Part shown: positions 9,985 through 21,500 of the stretch, piece by piece | Position numbering within the stretch: position 1 is the stretch's first letter | Layout: every line of letters begins with the position of its first letter | Assembly: GCA_963931865.1 (NCBI GenBank) | Contig: OZ007511.1 | Coordinates: 12,250,081-12,314,080 of the forward strand | Origin: Axinella damicornis | Taxonomy: Eukaryota; Porifera; Demospongiae; Axinellida; Axinellidae | Direction of reading: 5' to 3' | DNA: 64,000 nt | Position numbers and translations under genes: made by a program | The notes under the pieces: model-generated | Database searches by the model: none | What the model saw: the letters and a program-made list of their open reading frames with translations, nothing else | Told to the model about the DNA's origin: nothing

Positions 9985-10577
9985 TCCAGCAATGTCCTTG
10001 GGAGATAGGTTCTGCGGCAGCAGAAAGGGCGGGACAGGGGGAGGTGGGTGGGTGCACCTGAAAGGTGCAAACAGCATGGCCGTGTCTGGGCTCCACTGGG
10101 AAGGCCATTTCTGCCGTTCTTGGCATAAATGGACTTAGAAAGTAGCTGTCTTGCCTTGTAGGCCCTCCATTTCCAGTGTTCATGGTCCGTTTTTAGCTAC
10201 GGCAGGTAGGCATTTCTTGGGAGGCCTGATTGCAAGTTCGTTAATTGGCGGGTGTGGTTAAGTCACATATCTGCCTAGTATAGCTGAAATTACCTGTGTG
10301 AGCAGTTTCGAGCCCAGCAATGCCAGGGAACAGAAATTAGGGAATGTTTAGGTGTTCTATAGACTGAAAAGAAATTTGGGCCCTAAAGAGTTTTGACACT
10401 GCCCAAGTGTTCCAAGGGGTAAAAGTGTGACTGGGGCGGGAGGGGTCTATCTTACTTAGACAATACCCGATAGCTATGAATTCAATGGTGAACATTGTAC
10501 ATGTATAAGGGCCTCAACCTACCACCATGTGTAAGCCTGTCCACATTGCCTAATGAATTATTCATGATTGGTCTTAC

Positions 10578-11442
10578 CAGTTTCCAGTCCAGTATGTCCA
10601 CCCACTCATCAGCTTCTGACTCACTGCTGGCAAACACGAAGAACGTACGATAGGACGTTATCAGTCTGGGGAGGGAGGGAGGGAGCATGTGATAGGGGAG
10701 GGAGGGAGGGAGGGAGGGAGGGAGGGAGGGAGGGAGGGAGGGGGGAGGGAAGGAGGGAGGGATGGAAGGGAGGGAGGCAGCTACATGTATGCTTCTTGCA
10801 TGTTGATGTAGTGCCATGTTTGCAATGAGTTCCCATACCCGAGTCTCCACTGATGATCGGCTGGTTGTCAAAGTGTTCCATGAGAGTATCAGCATCCGGA
10901 AACTTCCCAAGACCAAAACAGAAGTGGCGTCCATCCCAGATGACACGATAGTGCTTCACAGAGTTCTTACATCTGTAGGTAGAAGGGAAGGAGAGGTGGG
11001 GGAAGGGGAGAGGAGGGCAGGAGGGGGGACCAGAGGAGGAGGCAGCAGAGAGAGAATGGGGGAGGAGATAGAAGGGAGAGGGAGAGGAGGATAAGATGGG
11101 AGTCAAACTAAGAGACCGTTGGGGTATACAGATGGGGTACCTCACAGTGCAGTGAGTCAGCTGATCACATGACGTACCTCACTGAGAATGTCAGGAGGTC
11201 AGCTGATTACATGACCTACCTCACTGAGAATGTCAGGGGGTCAGCTGATCACATGACCTACCTCACTGAGAATGTCAGGGGGTCAGCTGATCACATGACC
11301 TACCTCACTGAGAATGTCAGGGGGTCAGCTGATCACATGGCACACCTCACAGAGAATGTCAGGGGGTTGCGTTGGTTAAGCTGACTGTCACATGACTTAT
11401 CACATGACTTACCTCACAGAGAGTGTTAGTGAGTCAGTGTTG
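10578..11442 (-). pseudogene. DAPP1-like: DAPP1-like fragment, U1 copy
   Basis: Three pieces remain: the last 30 nt of the first SH2 exon (11413-11442), the intact second SH2 exon (10839-10972) and the last PH exon (10578-10665, 88 nt, correct frame, ending EADEWVDILDWKL). The linker and both N-terminal PH exons are absent; a single GGGA array (10668-10783) joins what remains. Splicing the SH2 exon (ends phase 1) to the PH exon (needs phase 2) breaks the frame. The sequence upstream of 11442 is unrelated to the SH2 exon, so the copy is also truncated at its 5' end. Confidence 0.85.
10668..10783. repeat. GGGA microsatellite, fused array
   Basis: One array stands where R1 has two. Its left flank (GAGCATGTGATAGGGG) matches the left array and its right flank (GATGGAAGGGAGG) matches the right array of R1. 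Confidence 0.9.
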
Positions 11443-13302
11443 CCCAGGCCCTTTTCGTCTATGGGCACATTATTATCTTCCATTATTCAATTCCTCAGTA
11501 TTCTCAGAGAATTATCTCCACAATTCTCAACACTAATTCGTATACATAAAATGCTGACTTTACAACTCTTGCTGAGAAAGGAAAGGTAGCTATTACATGC
11601 ATATTCTCTCACTACAGCAGTTACCTTGCATGCTTATTTTCTAATCCTGTATGCAAGACAGAAAATCAGTAGAAAAGAAGGCCAAACCAATGTAAGGAAC
11701 TGACTGTGATGGCAAATAGAAGATGCTCACACGCAAATAAAACACTCACTGTTTTAGCACTCACATCAGTGTATTGTGCATGCATGTGAATGCCTGATGT
11801 GCAAAGGTCATGATCAGCACGTACACTTTCATCCCTCCTATGTTTCCAGAAACATGTCAGAAAAGTGTTTCAAAAATGGATAGCTAAAAATGGAAAAGTG
11901 TTTCAAAAATAGATAGCTAATGCATGTCTATTGCATGCATCCCACCTCATACCTAAAACAGTAAGATTATCACCAACAGTGTAAATAGATCCAGTCTTAA
12001 ATATATACTCAGGGGCATCAGAATTCCTAGCCGAGCTTTGCCCCGCAAGCTCGGCTACTGCTCGTTTCCCGGCCGGGAAACGTCCTTCTCTCCTTGTGAA
12101 GGAGTCCGCATGCGCAGCTTCGGACAGTCCAATGGAAAAGTGTTTCAAAAATGGATAGCTAATGCATGTCTATTGCATGCATCCCACCTCATAGCTAGCT
12201 ACCACGTTTTTCAGGTTACTTGCTCGATACAAAATTGAAATGAAAAACATCATGTGACTTCAGTAAATCAACCAAGATGTCACGTGACAACTTGGTGGGT
12301 TCAAGTCATGTGATAATTCTGATTTTGGATCTAGCAAGCAACCTGAAAAACACGGTACTAACATTAGCGAAGCACTCAGGTGGAATCGTCTAGTACCATT
12401 TTACGTGTATCTTTTAAGTGGTTCTCTGAATCATGATAGCTGAAAGATGAAACCATGCATGCATAATGAAAGTATATGGCGCTGTATAAGCCCGAGTGAT
12501 CACTGCCTGCATGGATCTCTCCCTATAGAAGCTGCTGGCTGAAATGGATTTGCATCACAGCCATACTATTAATGGAGAGGGCTCAGAATCTATAATCCTA
12601 CGGGCTGTTCTGTATAGCTAGCTACTATCACTCTTGTGCTAGGGTCCAGGATGAAGAGGTATTCAGAGTGCCATTGTATGGGTAGCATGCAATTAGACTT
12701 TATGGGTTCGATTCACGAGTTTCACCACAACATTTGGTCACAATGTCACAGGTGAATGTTGAGGTAGCTATGCATTGTTCAAAGAAGCTCAGAAATGTGA
12801 GAATTGGAGTATTATTCTGGGTCACCATTTGCATTACTGTCAGATATTACTTTCTACTGACTGTGCGCAGAGGACTGCCTTAACTCTTGCTGCTTCTATT
12901 GAACAAGTTTGGTACAAAGCTTGGACAAAGATATTCACTTTATTTTTATCTCTGCTCAGCCTCAAGGATCACACATCGTTAACTATAAAGTGAACTAGAG
13001 AAATGCCCTTTACAATATCATGATGATTCAATTGTGTACAAAAAATGTAGACATCTCACCCCCACTGCCCATGGCTACAGTCATTTTTAACAAAACGAGG
13101 TATTGAACCACATGCAGCAATAGCTTTGCGCCTTTAGCCTGCTTGGAAGGGGTCCGGAGAGGAGCACCTAGCTACATATCTGGGGGAGGTGCACTCTGGT
13201 AGAAACAATGATCGTCAGAAACTACCGTAACAATGTTCATACGATATCTAATGACATATGTAGAGAATCTGATGGGTTACACAAGTGGAGCATCATTTTA
13301 CA
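11443..13302. other. Non-coding 3' flank of multi-TM gene A1
   Basis: It is collinear with 37677-39605. It contains a short remnant of the Cys-rich exon seen at 16779-17119 (around 11600-11665, minus strand, broken by a stop), and sequence homologous to the 3' flank of gene A2 near 17770-18010. That shows the two genes of a unit are themselves older tandem duplicates. A TGGGTTCGATTCACG box near 12700 resembles a tRNA B box, but no tRNA fold accompanies it. Confidence 0.5.
11890..12140. other. U1-specific insert with chain of hairpins
   Basis: A block of about 245 bp absent from U2 (compare 38430-38520) is bordered by a direct repeat of GTGTTTCAAAAATAGATAGC-type sequence. Within 12028-12125 lie successive perfect or near-perfect hairpins: AGCCGAGCTT with AAGCTCGGCT, CGTTTCCCGG with CCGGGAAACG, TCCTTC with GAAGGA, and GTCCG with CGGAC. 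Local GC is far above its surroundings. Function unknown. Confidence 0.6.
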
Positions 13303-13347
13303 TTTATTAGTTTAGTAGTATATACAATAGCTGCACAATACGTCCTC

Positions 13348-16022
13348 CTAATTGATTGAGCGATACGTGTACACAGGTGGTATTGGTCCTTGCACTGCAG
13401 AAGTAACGTTGGCGTTAGCTTGCTCAGACACTGACAGCAGAGGCCTGTTATACTGATCGGGACTAACTATTCGATGAGGGAGTGGATCCTCTTGAGCACC
13501 TTCTGTTTGCTTTCCTGTATGTATGCACTTCAGCAAAGCACCAACTCTTCCTGCAACGTATTGTGCTATCCACTTTCCTTTCAGATGTCTGTAGGTGATA
13601 CTCAGCAGGAGGGCAAGCTGTGGTAGACTGCAGGTAATCACATATATGAGTGCCAGTGTTTCATTTCTTGAGGGCAGGAGGTACTGGAATGTGATAAGTA
13701 ATAGTGACAGAAACCCCAATAGACCTAGTAGTAAACCGTCCAACACATTCATGTAGTTTTTCTTGTAGGGTTGTACAATTAGTATGAACGTGGATAAACC
13801 CAGAAGCATCAGTGCACGCATCAACCAGCCTATTACTGGATTTATATGGTAATTGGCCAGGAGGAGTACGAAACGAAACAGCAAATAGACTCCAGACATT
13901 GATCGGAAATCCCATCCTCCGGTGACACCATTTTTGTAACATCCTTGAAATGCTTCCACAAACGTGTTCAGTGCGTGCCACCGTCTCTTAGTAAAGCAGT
14001 TGAGACACCTGTTGAATACTTTGCATGGGTAGAAAATCAGCAGAAGTGGAGGGAGAAAAGTAAACAGTAAGATAAGAAAAGCTATGGTGGCAAACGGAAG
14101 ATGTTCCTCACTTAAAAACCGCACAGTAGCATCCACATGGAGGACACATGAAGTTCCTGATGCAGGCTCACCATCAGCATTATGTATACATGTTGTTTGG
14201 AACAAATACAATGACACAATCACAAGCTTGGAGTAAGACAGAAGAAGAAATGTGGCGAAGACGTCAATAAGGGATGCTTTGGAATCCCACCTCCTTCTAA
14301 CATTAACACAACATCTGTGAAATGGTTTCCATAGCCAGACAAATGGTCTGAAGTTGTGTCCATGTAGTTCAACACAAGCATATGTAAGTGCAATGAGCAG
14401 TAGTGGATAGAAAGCAGAAACGTATTGGAGGGCAAGCACATGCATGTTCTTGAGGCCTTGGCTCACGCAAAATGGTGGTATGACATAACGGAAGAAGTCC
14501 AGGTTCCAGAATCCATAGCATGTGAGAATGACTTTGAACACAGCAAGTGAGGTTTTATCTAGTTCTGACATTAAGGCTCCATGAAAACCTGGGTCCTGAT
14601 TTAGAACAATCACCACTAACTGACTGAACATGACAAAGCAGTTCATTGGTGCAGATGTGATACAGATTCGCAGTGTGAGAACTGCAAAGTAAAATATTGT
14701 TGCAGGAACAAATTCTACTAGTATGTATAGCATCCACCCGTAGCTGATCTCTGAGCAGTTTGCACAGGCATAGCCAAAGGTAGCAACCGAAGTGCCAAAC
14801 CCATCGATACAATCCCTGCACAGGAGCCCATCTCTATTCAGTGGGGCACAGAAGACATCGTTCAGATCAGATACATTTCGCGGTAGAGCTAGGTATCTGT
14901 GGTCTACTATGTTGCTGTAGTAAACATAAGGACAACCACTGAATGATATAGCGTTAGCGTCTGATTTTTCAGAACAGCTGTTGTTGCATGTCATGCAGCG
15001 ACCCAACACTAGGTAGGACTGTTGTTGCACTTGATCACACATGATGACATCTCTAATATTCTTCCTGCACACGCAATGAGGGCATCCTCCTCCGGTACTG
15101 GCTGAGTTGTTGCTGGGCACAAACCATGTGGGACAGTTGTCAATACTTGTGGACTCAGATGCTGCCGCTGCCGTCTGTATTGAAAGTGTATAAGTGTAGT
15201 AGACTGACTAAGTATGGGACTCTGTATACAGTTACTATAGCACTAGGTTGACTTGTGTGCCAATATGTTAACGACACTAGTGTAATAATCATTCGGAGTG
15301 TGCATCTGCTAAACACTTGCATGGAAAACAAGGATTTATTTTCGGTCATGACCACTAGAATTGGCAAAAGTTTTCTTGCCAATGAAGAAAGTGTGCACAA
15401 TTAAATGGGATTACATTCATTCATCTTGCAAAAATCACATTACATTTTGAGGCGAGAGTATAGTATTGCCTAATTTCATAGCTATATACAGCTAGAATCA
15501 TCTGTTATCCCATCATAAGTGTATACTTTGCAGAGGAATTGAATGTGGCCATGTATCATCAATGTCACCATTTTTAAATCAGGCTATGAACCTGCCATGT
15601 GTGTGACATGAGACTGGAGGACAGACCTTTTTTTGGTGGAGCGTGGAAATATTTTTTTGGCTGGAGTACGTGAATTGCTTGGAAGATAAAAAATTTAATA
15701 TCTCAAACGAAACTACTGGACTGTTTTGCTGTCAGTCAGATTATCCGTAACTCCCTCTCAAGAGTGTTTTTAGATGTCTCTTGGCAATGTACATAGTAAC
15801 AAGTTTCAATAATGCGGAACCTCCTACAGCTTATATATATAAGGGTCTCGTCAATTCATCCATTCCACTTCTACAGCCAATCACACAATGACATGAACGA
15901 CATGCAAATCTACACTGTTATCTGGTTAGAGTAATGGGACTAATTACAGTGCCTCACGGTGCCCTCACCTTACAGAGTATGGCAATATGTATGGTCAGCA
16001 CCACCACCTGTAGCGCATACAT
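13348..16022 (-). CDS. Multipass membrane protein with Cys-rich ectodomain, gene A1
   Basis: Two exons are called. Exon 1 is 15969-16022 (54 nt: MYALQVVVLTIHIAILCK, a signal peptide) with donor AAG|GTGAGG. Exon 2 is 13348-15174 with acceptor AATACAG. Both are phase 0, giving 626 aa. The large frame has no ATG of its own near its 5' end, which is what points to exon 1. The ectodomain (about 19-163) has CPHCVC, CMTC and GLLCRDCIDGFG plus CANC motifs and several N-glycosylation sequons. About nine to ten hydrophobic segments follow, the clearest near residues 164-187, 264-286, 319-343, 377-400, 445-461, 466-486, 495-518 and 524-546. The loop after TM6 carries FYPCKVFNRCLN and EAFQGCYKNG. A tail of about 80 aa ends the protein. 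An AATAAA lies 40 nt past the stop (13303-13308, minus). I recall similar proteins in sponges and cnidarians, without known function; a receptor or transporter role is only a guess. Confidence 0.85.
15969..16022 (-). promoter_or_regulatory. Start-codon exon (signal peptide), gene A1
   Basis: The sequence TTTCCTGCTAG|GTCAGTGCA just upstream of the ATG resembles an acceptor, so a 5'-UTR intron may precede this exon. The donor GTGAGG and the phase-0 junction to the large exon are conserved in all four genes. It is listed separately because it decides the start. Confidence 0.75.
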
Positions 16023-16778
16023 TGCACTGACCTAGCAGGAAACAAATTAATCCATCTCAATTGCTGTGTTATCAGTTGCAGATAAACTGCAGATATAGAA
16101 TAATAAGTGCATCCTAATTTGGGCTAGTGAAATGACGGGGTTGCAATTGCAGACTGTCAGATTAATTCAAGACAGCCACTCCTCTGCTGCTCATGCACGC
16201 ACTGCACTGCTTCTGCATTCACTTTGGTGCATGCCTCCTAGTAAACCTCTATAATGCATGCAATGCAGCTACTGATTTACGACATACTTGCTCTGCTGTC
16301 CTTTCTTGTAGTACCCTGATCTAACCAGCACCTACGTTGAATGCCTATCAAAAAAAAAAAAAAATCACTAGCAGCTATTAATAATCAGATATACACATTG
16401 TGCCATAATAGTTATACTGATGTAAACTAAAGTTGATTCCTAGCTCTAGAAATGTGATGTGCTAACTTACATCAACTCTCCTGTCTTGTTCTTATACCAG
16501 CAGTATAGTCTAGCCAACTGCGACACACACACAGCCAAAATCAAATTCCAGGAAGCAATTTGTCTGCAAACGAGTCAATGCAGCTAGCTACCAGTCTTTA
16601 CTTTCTCCAACTCCCTCTGCAGCTGTAAATAGCCACCTCACTACTGTTCACATTAATTTCACAAAGTTCCAGAAAGTATATACTAGGCATTATTTATAGC
16701 CATGGCAGGTGCAGAATTGTCAGTATTTAATTAACGCATAAAGTTGGGTGGTTTACCTGCAGCTCTATTGCTGTCATC

Positions 16779-17119
16779 CTAAGTTCTACGCATGCATGTC
16801 ATAAGATTTCTGTGTGCCTTTTTCAGTGATTCATGCAATTGATTAAAAAAATTGGTGCAATCCCCTAGCAGCCCCACTCTGGTTGTTTGTGAGCAAGTTT
16901 CCTCTTTCACTTTCAGTAGCTCATTGTATGTGTCGGATTTATATTGTGGACAACTGCATAATTGTGAAACACTTGCTGGTGTTACAATTTTACTCCATGC
17001 AGTAGTGACACCAGTTTGTAGCATGCAGCCTTGAAGAAGTGCTTTGACAACTGTGTGCAAATACGAGCCACATTCTCTCACTACAGCAGTTACCTTGCAT
17101 GCTGCCGGATTTTCTAATC
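16779..17119 (-). CDS. Putative terminal exon, small Cys-rich protein
   Basis: An acceptor TGCATGCAG|GA leads into a frame of about 112 codons ending in TAG. Residues include RECGSYLHT, GCMLQTG, LCSCPQYK and LGDCTNFFNQLHESLKK: seven or more cysteines in a helical-looking context, suggesting a secreted or extracellular part. It sits between genes A2 and A1, on the same strand. The copy at 43083-43423 is identical at protein level. A truncated remnant lies 3' of A1 (about 11600-11665), so the exon belongs to the ancestral tandem unit. A first exon was not found. Confidence 0.4.
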
Positions 17120-18562
17120 CTGCATGCAGGAGTAGAAGATCAGCAGAAAACTGGTGATGTAGCTACTGCATGCAGCTGGTTATCCTCCCACCCATTTGGC
17201 TGCAGCATTAGCCTCACCCTCTCCCACTCCACATGACCTTTGAACCGAGCGAAGAAAAGCAGGAGAGCCCGGTACCTCTCGAACATTATTGTACCACAAT
17301 GTGGAGAAGATCATGGTTCTGCACATCCACCCTCAGACTCTTTCCAGCCTTTTCCGTGCAATGTTTTTTAGGAACTTCCTGTTTCACAATATTGGATAGA
17401 TAATGATGTCATATAAGTATGTACTAGCTCACTGTGTGTTTGCATATTGCCTGATAAGCACTGCCAAAGAGTAGTTGAAAAGTCATGTTTTGTATAATTC
17501 TCTCTGGTGAAAGTCTGATAATAAAGTGGCAAAATTCTTGGATGTGTAGACTATGGGCTTCAATTAATATTGAATTTTGGGAGGTCATAACTCGAACGCC
17601 ATACATCATACTCACTTCTAATCTGGGATGGAGTCCACCTGCATCCATACATGGTGGCCACTCACCAAGGGATTGTTGTTGTCATACCAACAGAAACCTG
17701 GCATTTCCTAATAGATAGCTTCATGATGATTAAGCAGGCTGTTTTGCATTCACAAGCTTTTATTGCAACATTTGAACATGATGTCTGATGTCAGAGGCGA
17801 ATGCTGCAGTATGCATGGTTCAAAGAAGCTCAGAAATGTGATTTCAACACAGAATGGGAGCATATTCTGGGTCACCATTTGCATTACTGTATAATCAACT
17901 GACTGCGTGCAGAGGACTGCCATACTCTTGCTGCTTCTATTAAAAACGTTTGTTACAAAGCTAGGACAAAGTAACTCATGGTTTCAAATTTATTTTTAAC
18001 TCTGCTCAGCCTTGAGGATCACATAATTATTTGTATCACATTACACTATGGAAGGAACTACAGAAATGTACAATGATTCTATTGTATACAAAGAAAGCAG
18101 GCATCTCACAAGTTAGTCTTTAAAAGGACGTAATGTGTCTCGGCATGACTTTGTATCAGCACGCAGAGGACGTGGCAGCTGATCATGACACTTTCAGCTT
18201 CTTGATGTCACTGTTGTCATTTCTTTCAGGAATTGAAATTATGATACTGCATGTGTCTAGCATTGTTCCCAGGTGCTCAGAATAGGGAGAAGAGCACTAC
18301 ATTTGGTGGGTAATTACCTAGCTATGCACTCTGCAATGACCATCAGGAACTACTATAATAATGTTTTTTTACCAGCTAGTCTGGTTGATCGATGCACCAT
18401 GCAGGATACATAAGTAGGCGTGGCGACTGAAATTTAAATGACTGAATTCAAACGGTATGACATAATGCATATAGAGAATCTGATGTATAGAGGTGAGATA
18501 CACAAGTAAATAATTTGGAGCATCACCTACACTAGTAATGTAATAGTGCATGATCCAACCTC
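17120..18562. other. 3' flank of gene A2, non-coding
   Basis: It is collinear with 43424-44872. Short frames here lack splice signals or conservation that I can support. Sequence near 17770-18010 is homologous to 12720-13000, the 3' flank of gene A1. Confidence 0.5.
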
Positions 18563-21500
18563 CTAGTTGATTGAGCCGTACGTATATGCAGGTAGTATTG
18601 GTTCTTGCACTGAAATAACGTCGGTGTGAGCTTGCTCAGACACTGACAGCAGAGTCCTGTTGTACTGATCAGGACGAACTAATCGATGAGGCAGTGGATC
18701 CTCTTGAGCATCTTGCTTTCCTGTGTGTATGCACTTCAGTAAAGCACCAACTCTGCCTGCAACATACTGTGCTATCCACTTTCCTTTCAGATGTCTGTAG
18801 GTGATACTCAGCAGGAGGGCAAGCTGTGGTAGGGCACATGTAATCACAATTATGAGTGGCAGTGTTTCATTTGTGGCTGATGGCAGGAGATACTTGAATG
18901 TGATAAGCAAAAGCGTCATAAACCCCAATAGACCTAGCAGTAAACCGTCCAACACATTCATGTAGTATTTCTTGTAGGGTTGTACAATTAGTATGAACAT
19001 GGATAAACCCAGAAGCATCAGTGCACGCAGCAACCAGCCTATTTGATTCAACACATGGTAATTGGCAAGGAAGAGTATGAAACGTAACAGCAAATAGACT
19101 CCAGACATTGACCGGAAATCCCATCCTCCGGTGACTCCATCTCTGTAACATCCTTGAAATGCTTCAACAAATGTGCGCAGTACAAGCCACCGTCTCTTAC
19201 TACAGTGGTTGAGACACCTGTTGAATACTTTGCATGGGTAGAAAATCAGCAGAAGTGGAGGGAGAAAAGTAAACACTAAGATAAGAGAAGCTATGATGGC
19301 AAATGGAAGATGTTCCTCACTTAAAAACCGCACAGTAGCATCCACATGGAGGACATCTGAAGTGCCCAATGCAGGCTCAGCATCAGCATTAAATATTCTT
19401 GTTGCTTGTAACAAATACAATGACACAATCATAAGCTTGGAGTAAGACAAAAGAAGAAATGTGGCAAAGACATCGATAAGGGATGCTTTGGAATCCCACC
19501 TCCTTCTAACGTTAACACAACATCTGTGAAATGGCTTCCACAGCCAGACAAGTGGTCTGAAGTTGTGTCCATGTAGTTCAACACAAGCATATGTAAGTGC
19601 AATGAGCAGTAGTGGATAGAAAGCAGAAACGTATTGGAGGGCAAGCACATGCATGTTCTTGAGGCCTTGGCTCACGCAAAATGGTGGTATGACAGTCCGG
19701 AAGAAGTCCAGGTTCCAGAATCCATAGCATGTGAGAATGACTTTGAACACAGCAAGTGAGGTTTTATCTAGTTCTGACATTAAGGCTCCATGAAAACCTG
19801 GATCCTGATTTAGAACAATCACCACTAACTGACCGAACATGACAAAGCAGTTCATTGGTGCAGATGTGATACGGATTCGAAGTGTGAGAACTGCAAAGTA
19901 AAATATTGTTGCAGGAACAAATTCTACTAAGATGTAGAGCATCCAGCCGTAGCTGATCTCTGAGCAGTTTGCACAGGCATAGCCAAAGGTAGCAACTGAA
20001 GGACCAAACCCATCGATACAATCCCTGCACAGGAGCCCATCTCTATTCAGTGGGGCACAGAAGACATCGTTCAGATCAGATACATTTCGCGGTAGAGCTA
20101 GGTATCTGTGGTCTACTATGTTGCTGTAGTAAACATAAGGACAAGTACCAAATGATATAGCGTTAGCGTCTGATTTATCAGAACAGCTGCTGTTGTATGT
20201 CATGCAGTAACCAAACTCTAGGTAGGACTGCTGTTGCACTTGATCACACATGACGAGATCTGTGATACTCTTCCTGATCCTGCACACACAATGAGGGCAT
20301 CCTCCTCCAGCACTGGGTGAGTTGTTGCTAGGTACAAACCATGTGGGACAGTTGTCAATACTTGTGATGTTGTTGGACTCAGACGCTGCAGCTGCAGTCT
20401 GCATTGAAAGTATATAGCTATTATGTGTGGTGGACTGGACTAAGTATGGGACTTAGTATATTATACTGTAACACTATAGCACTACATTGACTAGGTATGG
20501 AACACTGCATGCCGGTATTAAACACTTGCTTAGGAAACAAGGATTTATTTTGGGTTAGAATTGCCAAAAGTTTTCTTGCCAATAAAGTGCACACAATTAT
20601 ATGGGCTTACATTTAGAATCCTACATCTGTAAAACCTACAATATAATAGTTCTATACTACACGGTACGCATTAATCTGATATACCACTTGGTTAACCAAT
20701 CAGATTGGTATTACACTTTTTTCTCGAGGTACTGCTGTAATAGAAAGCTGATTGGCGAATACTTCGCTTAGTAACGCCGTTGCAGAACCTGGTTGCTAGG
20801 CAGCCTATACAGCTTACCTTCAGTTGTAGGGTTGAAAAAGGGAGCACGGCTGAAGTGGAGAAAGCGACTGCCTCCAAAGTAGAGCGGATACACCGTAGAC
20901 GAGCTGCTCGCACGTTCTGTTGAGATGTACATAGCTACGCTCTGGTTCCAAACCTGTACCGAACCAGGACCGACAACCACAGCCACGCCTATTGTGTGAA
21001 GCGACGCTCGTGCCATGCCGTGATCGACCGTGGCCCGAGTCGTTCGCTAGTGCTTGCTACCAACCGTGCCTGCTGCGTGTCGAGGACGCTCCAAGTTTCA
21101 CCAACGCATCCAACAGCAACACTAAGAAAACCACTGTGATGTAGCTAGCTAAGATGGTGGATTAATCTGTGATAGGATGGTCCACTGTGGTATTTGGGAT
21201 AAATTGCACGGTTATTGTAGCCCGAGGGCTGTCAGAAATTGCACGGTTATGAAGCGGCCGCGGCACGCGCTAACCAATCAGGTCAAGTTCCGCCCTAGCA
21301 ACGAGCGTCCGCGTCATGGCTATGCCTCGTTTTCATTACATATGAGGAAGTTGGAGGAAAATTGCTATTCACACCCGTAGTGGGGAAATTAGCAGTTCGA
21401 TGACAGGCACATACACTGTTTCCCTGTAAAGAGTGGACTAAAATGCCTAAAAATGGTATTCAAGGTTGATATTTGAATGCTGACAAGTTGGCCCTGGTAC

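Noticed and set aside
12695..12720. tRNA-like B box TGGGTTCGATTCACG (also near 38990)
   Set aside because: No A box, acceptor stem or cloverleaf could be drawn around it.
13661..13981. Shorter frames nested in the multi-TM genes (for example 13661-13981, 14220-14441, 14555-14821 and equivalents)
   Set aside because: Shadows of the large exon in other frames, with no splice signals or independent conservation.
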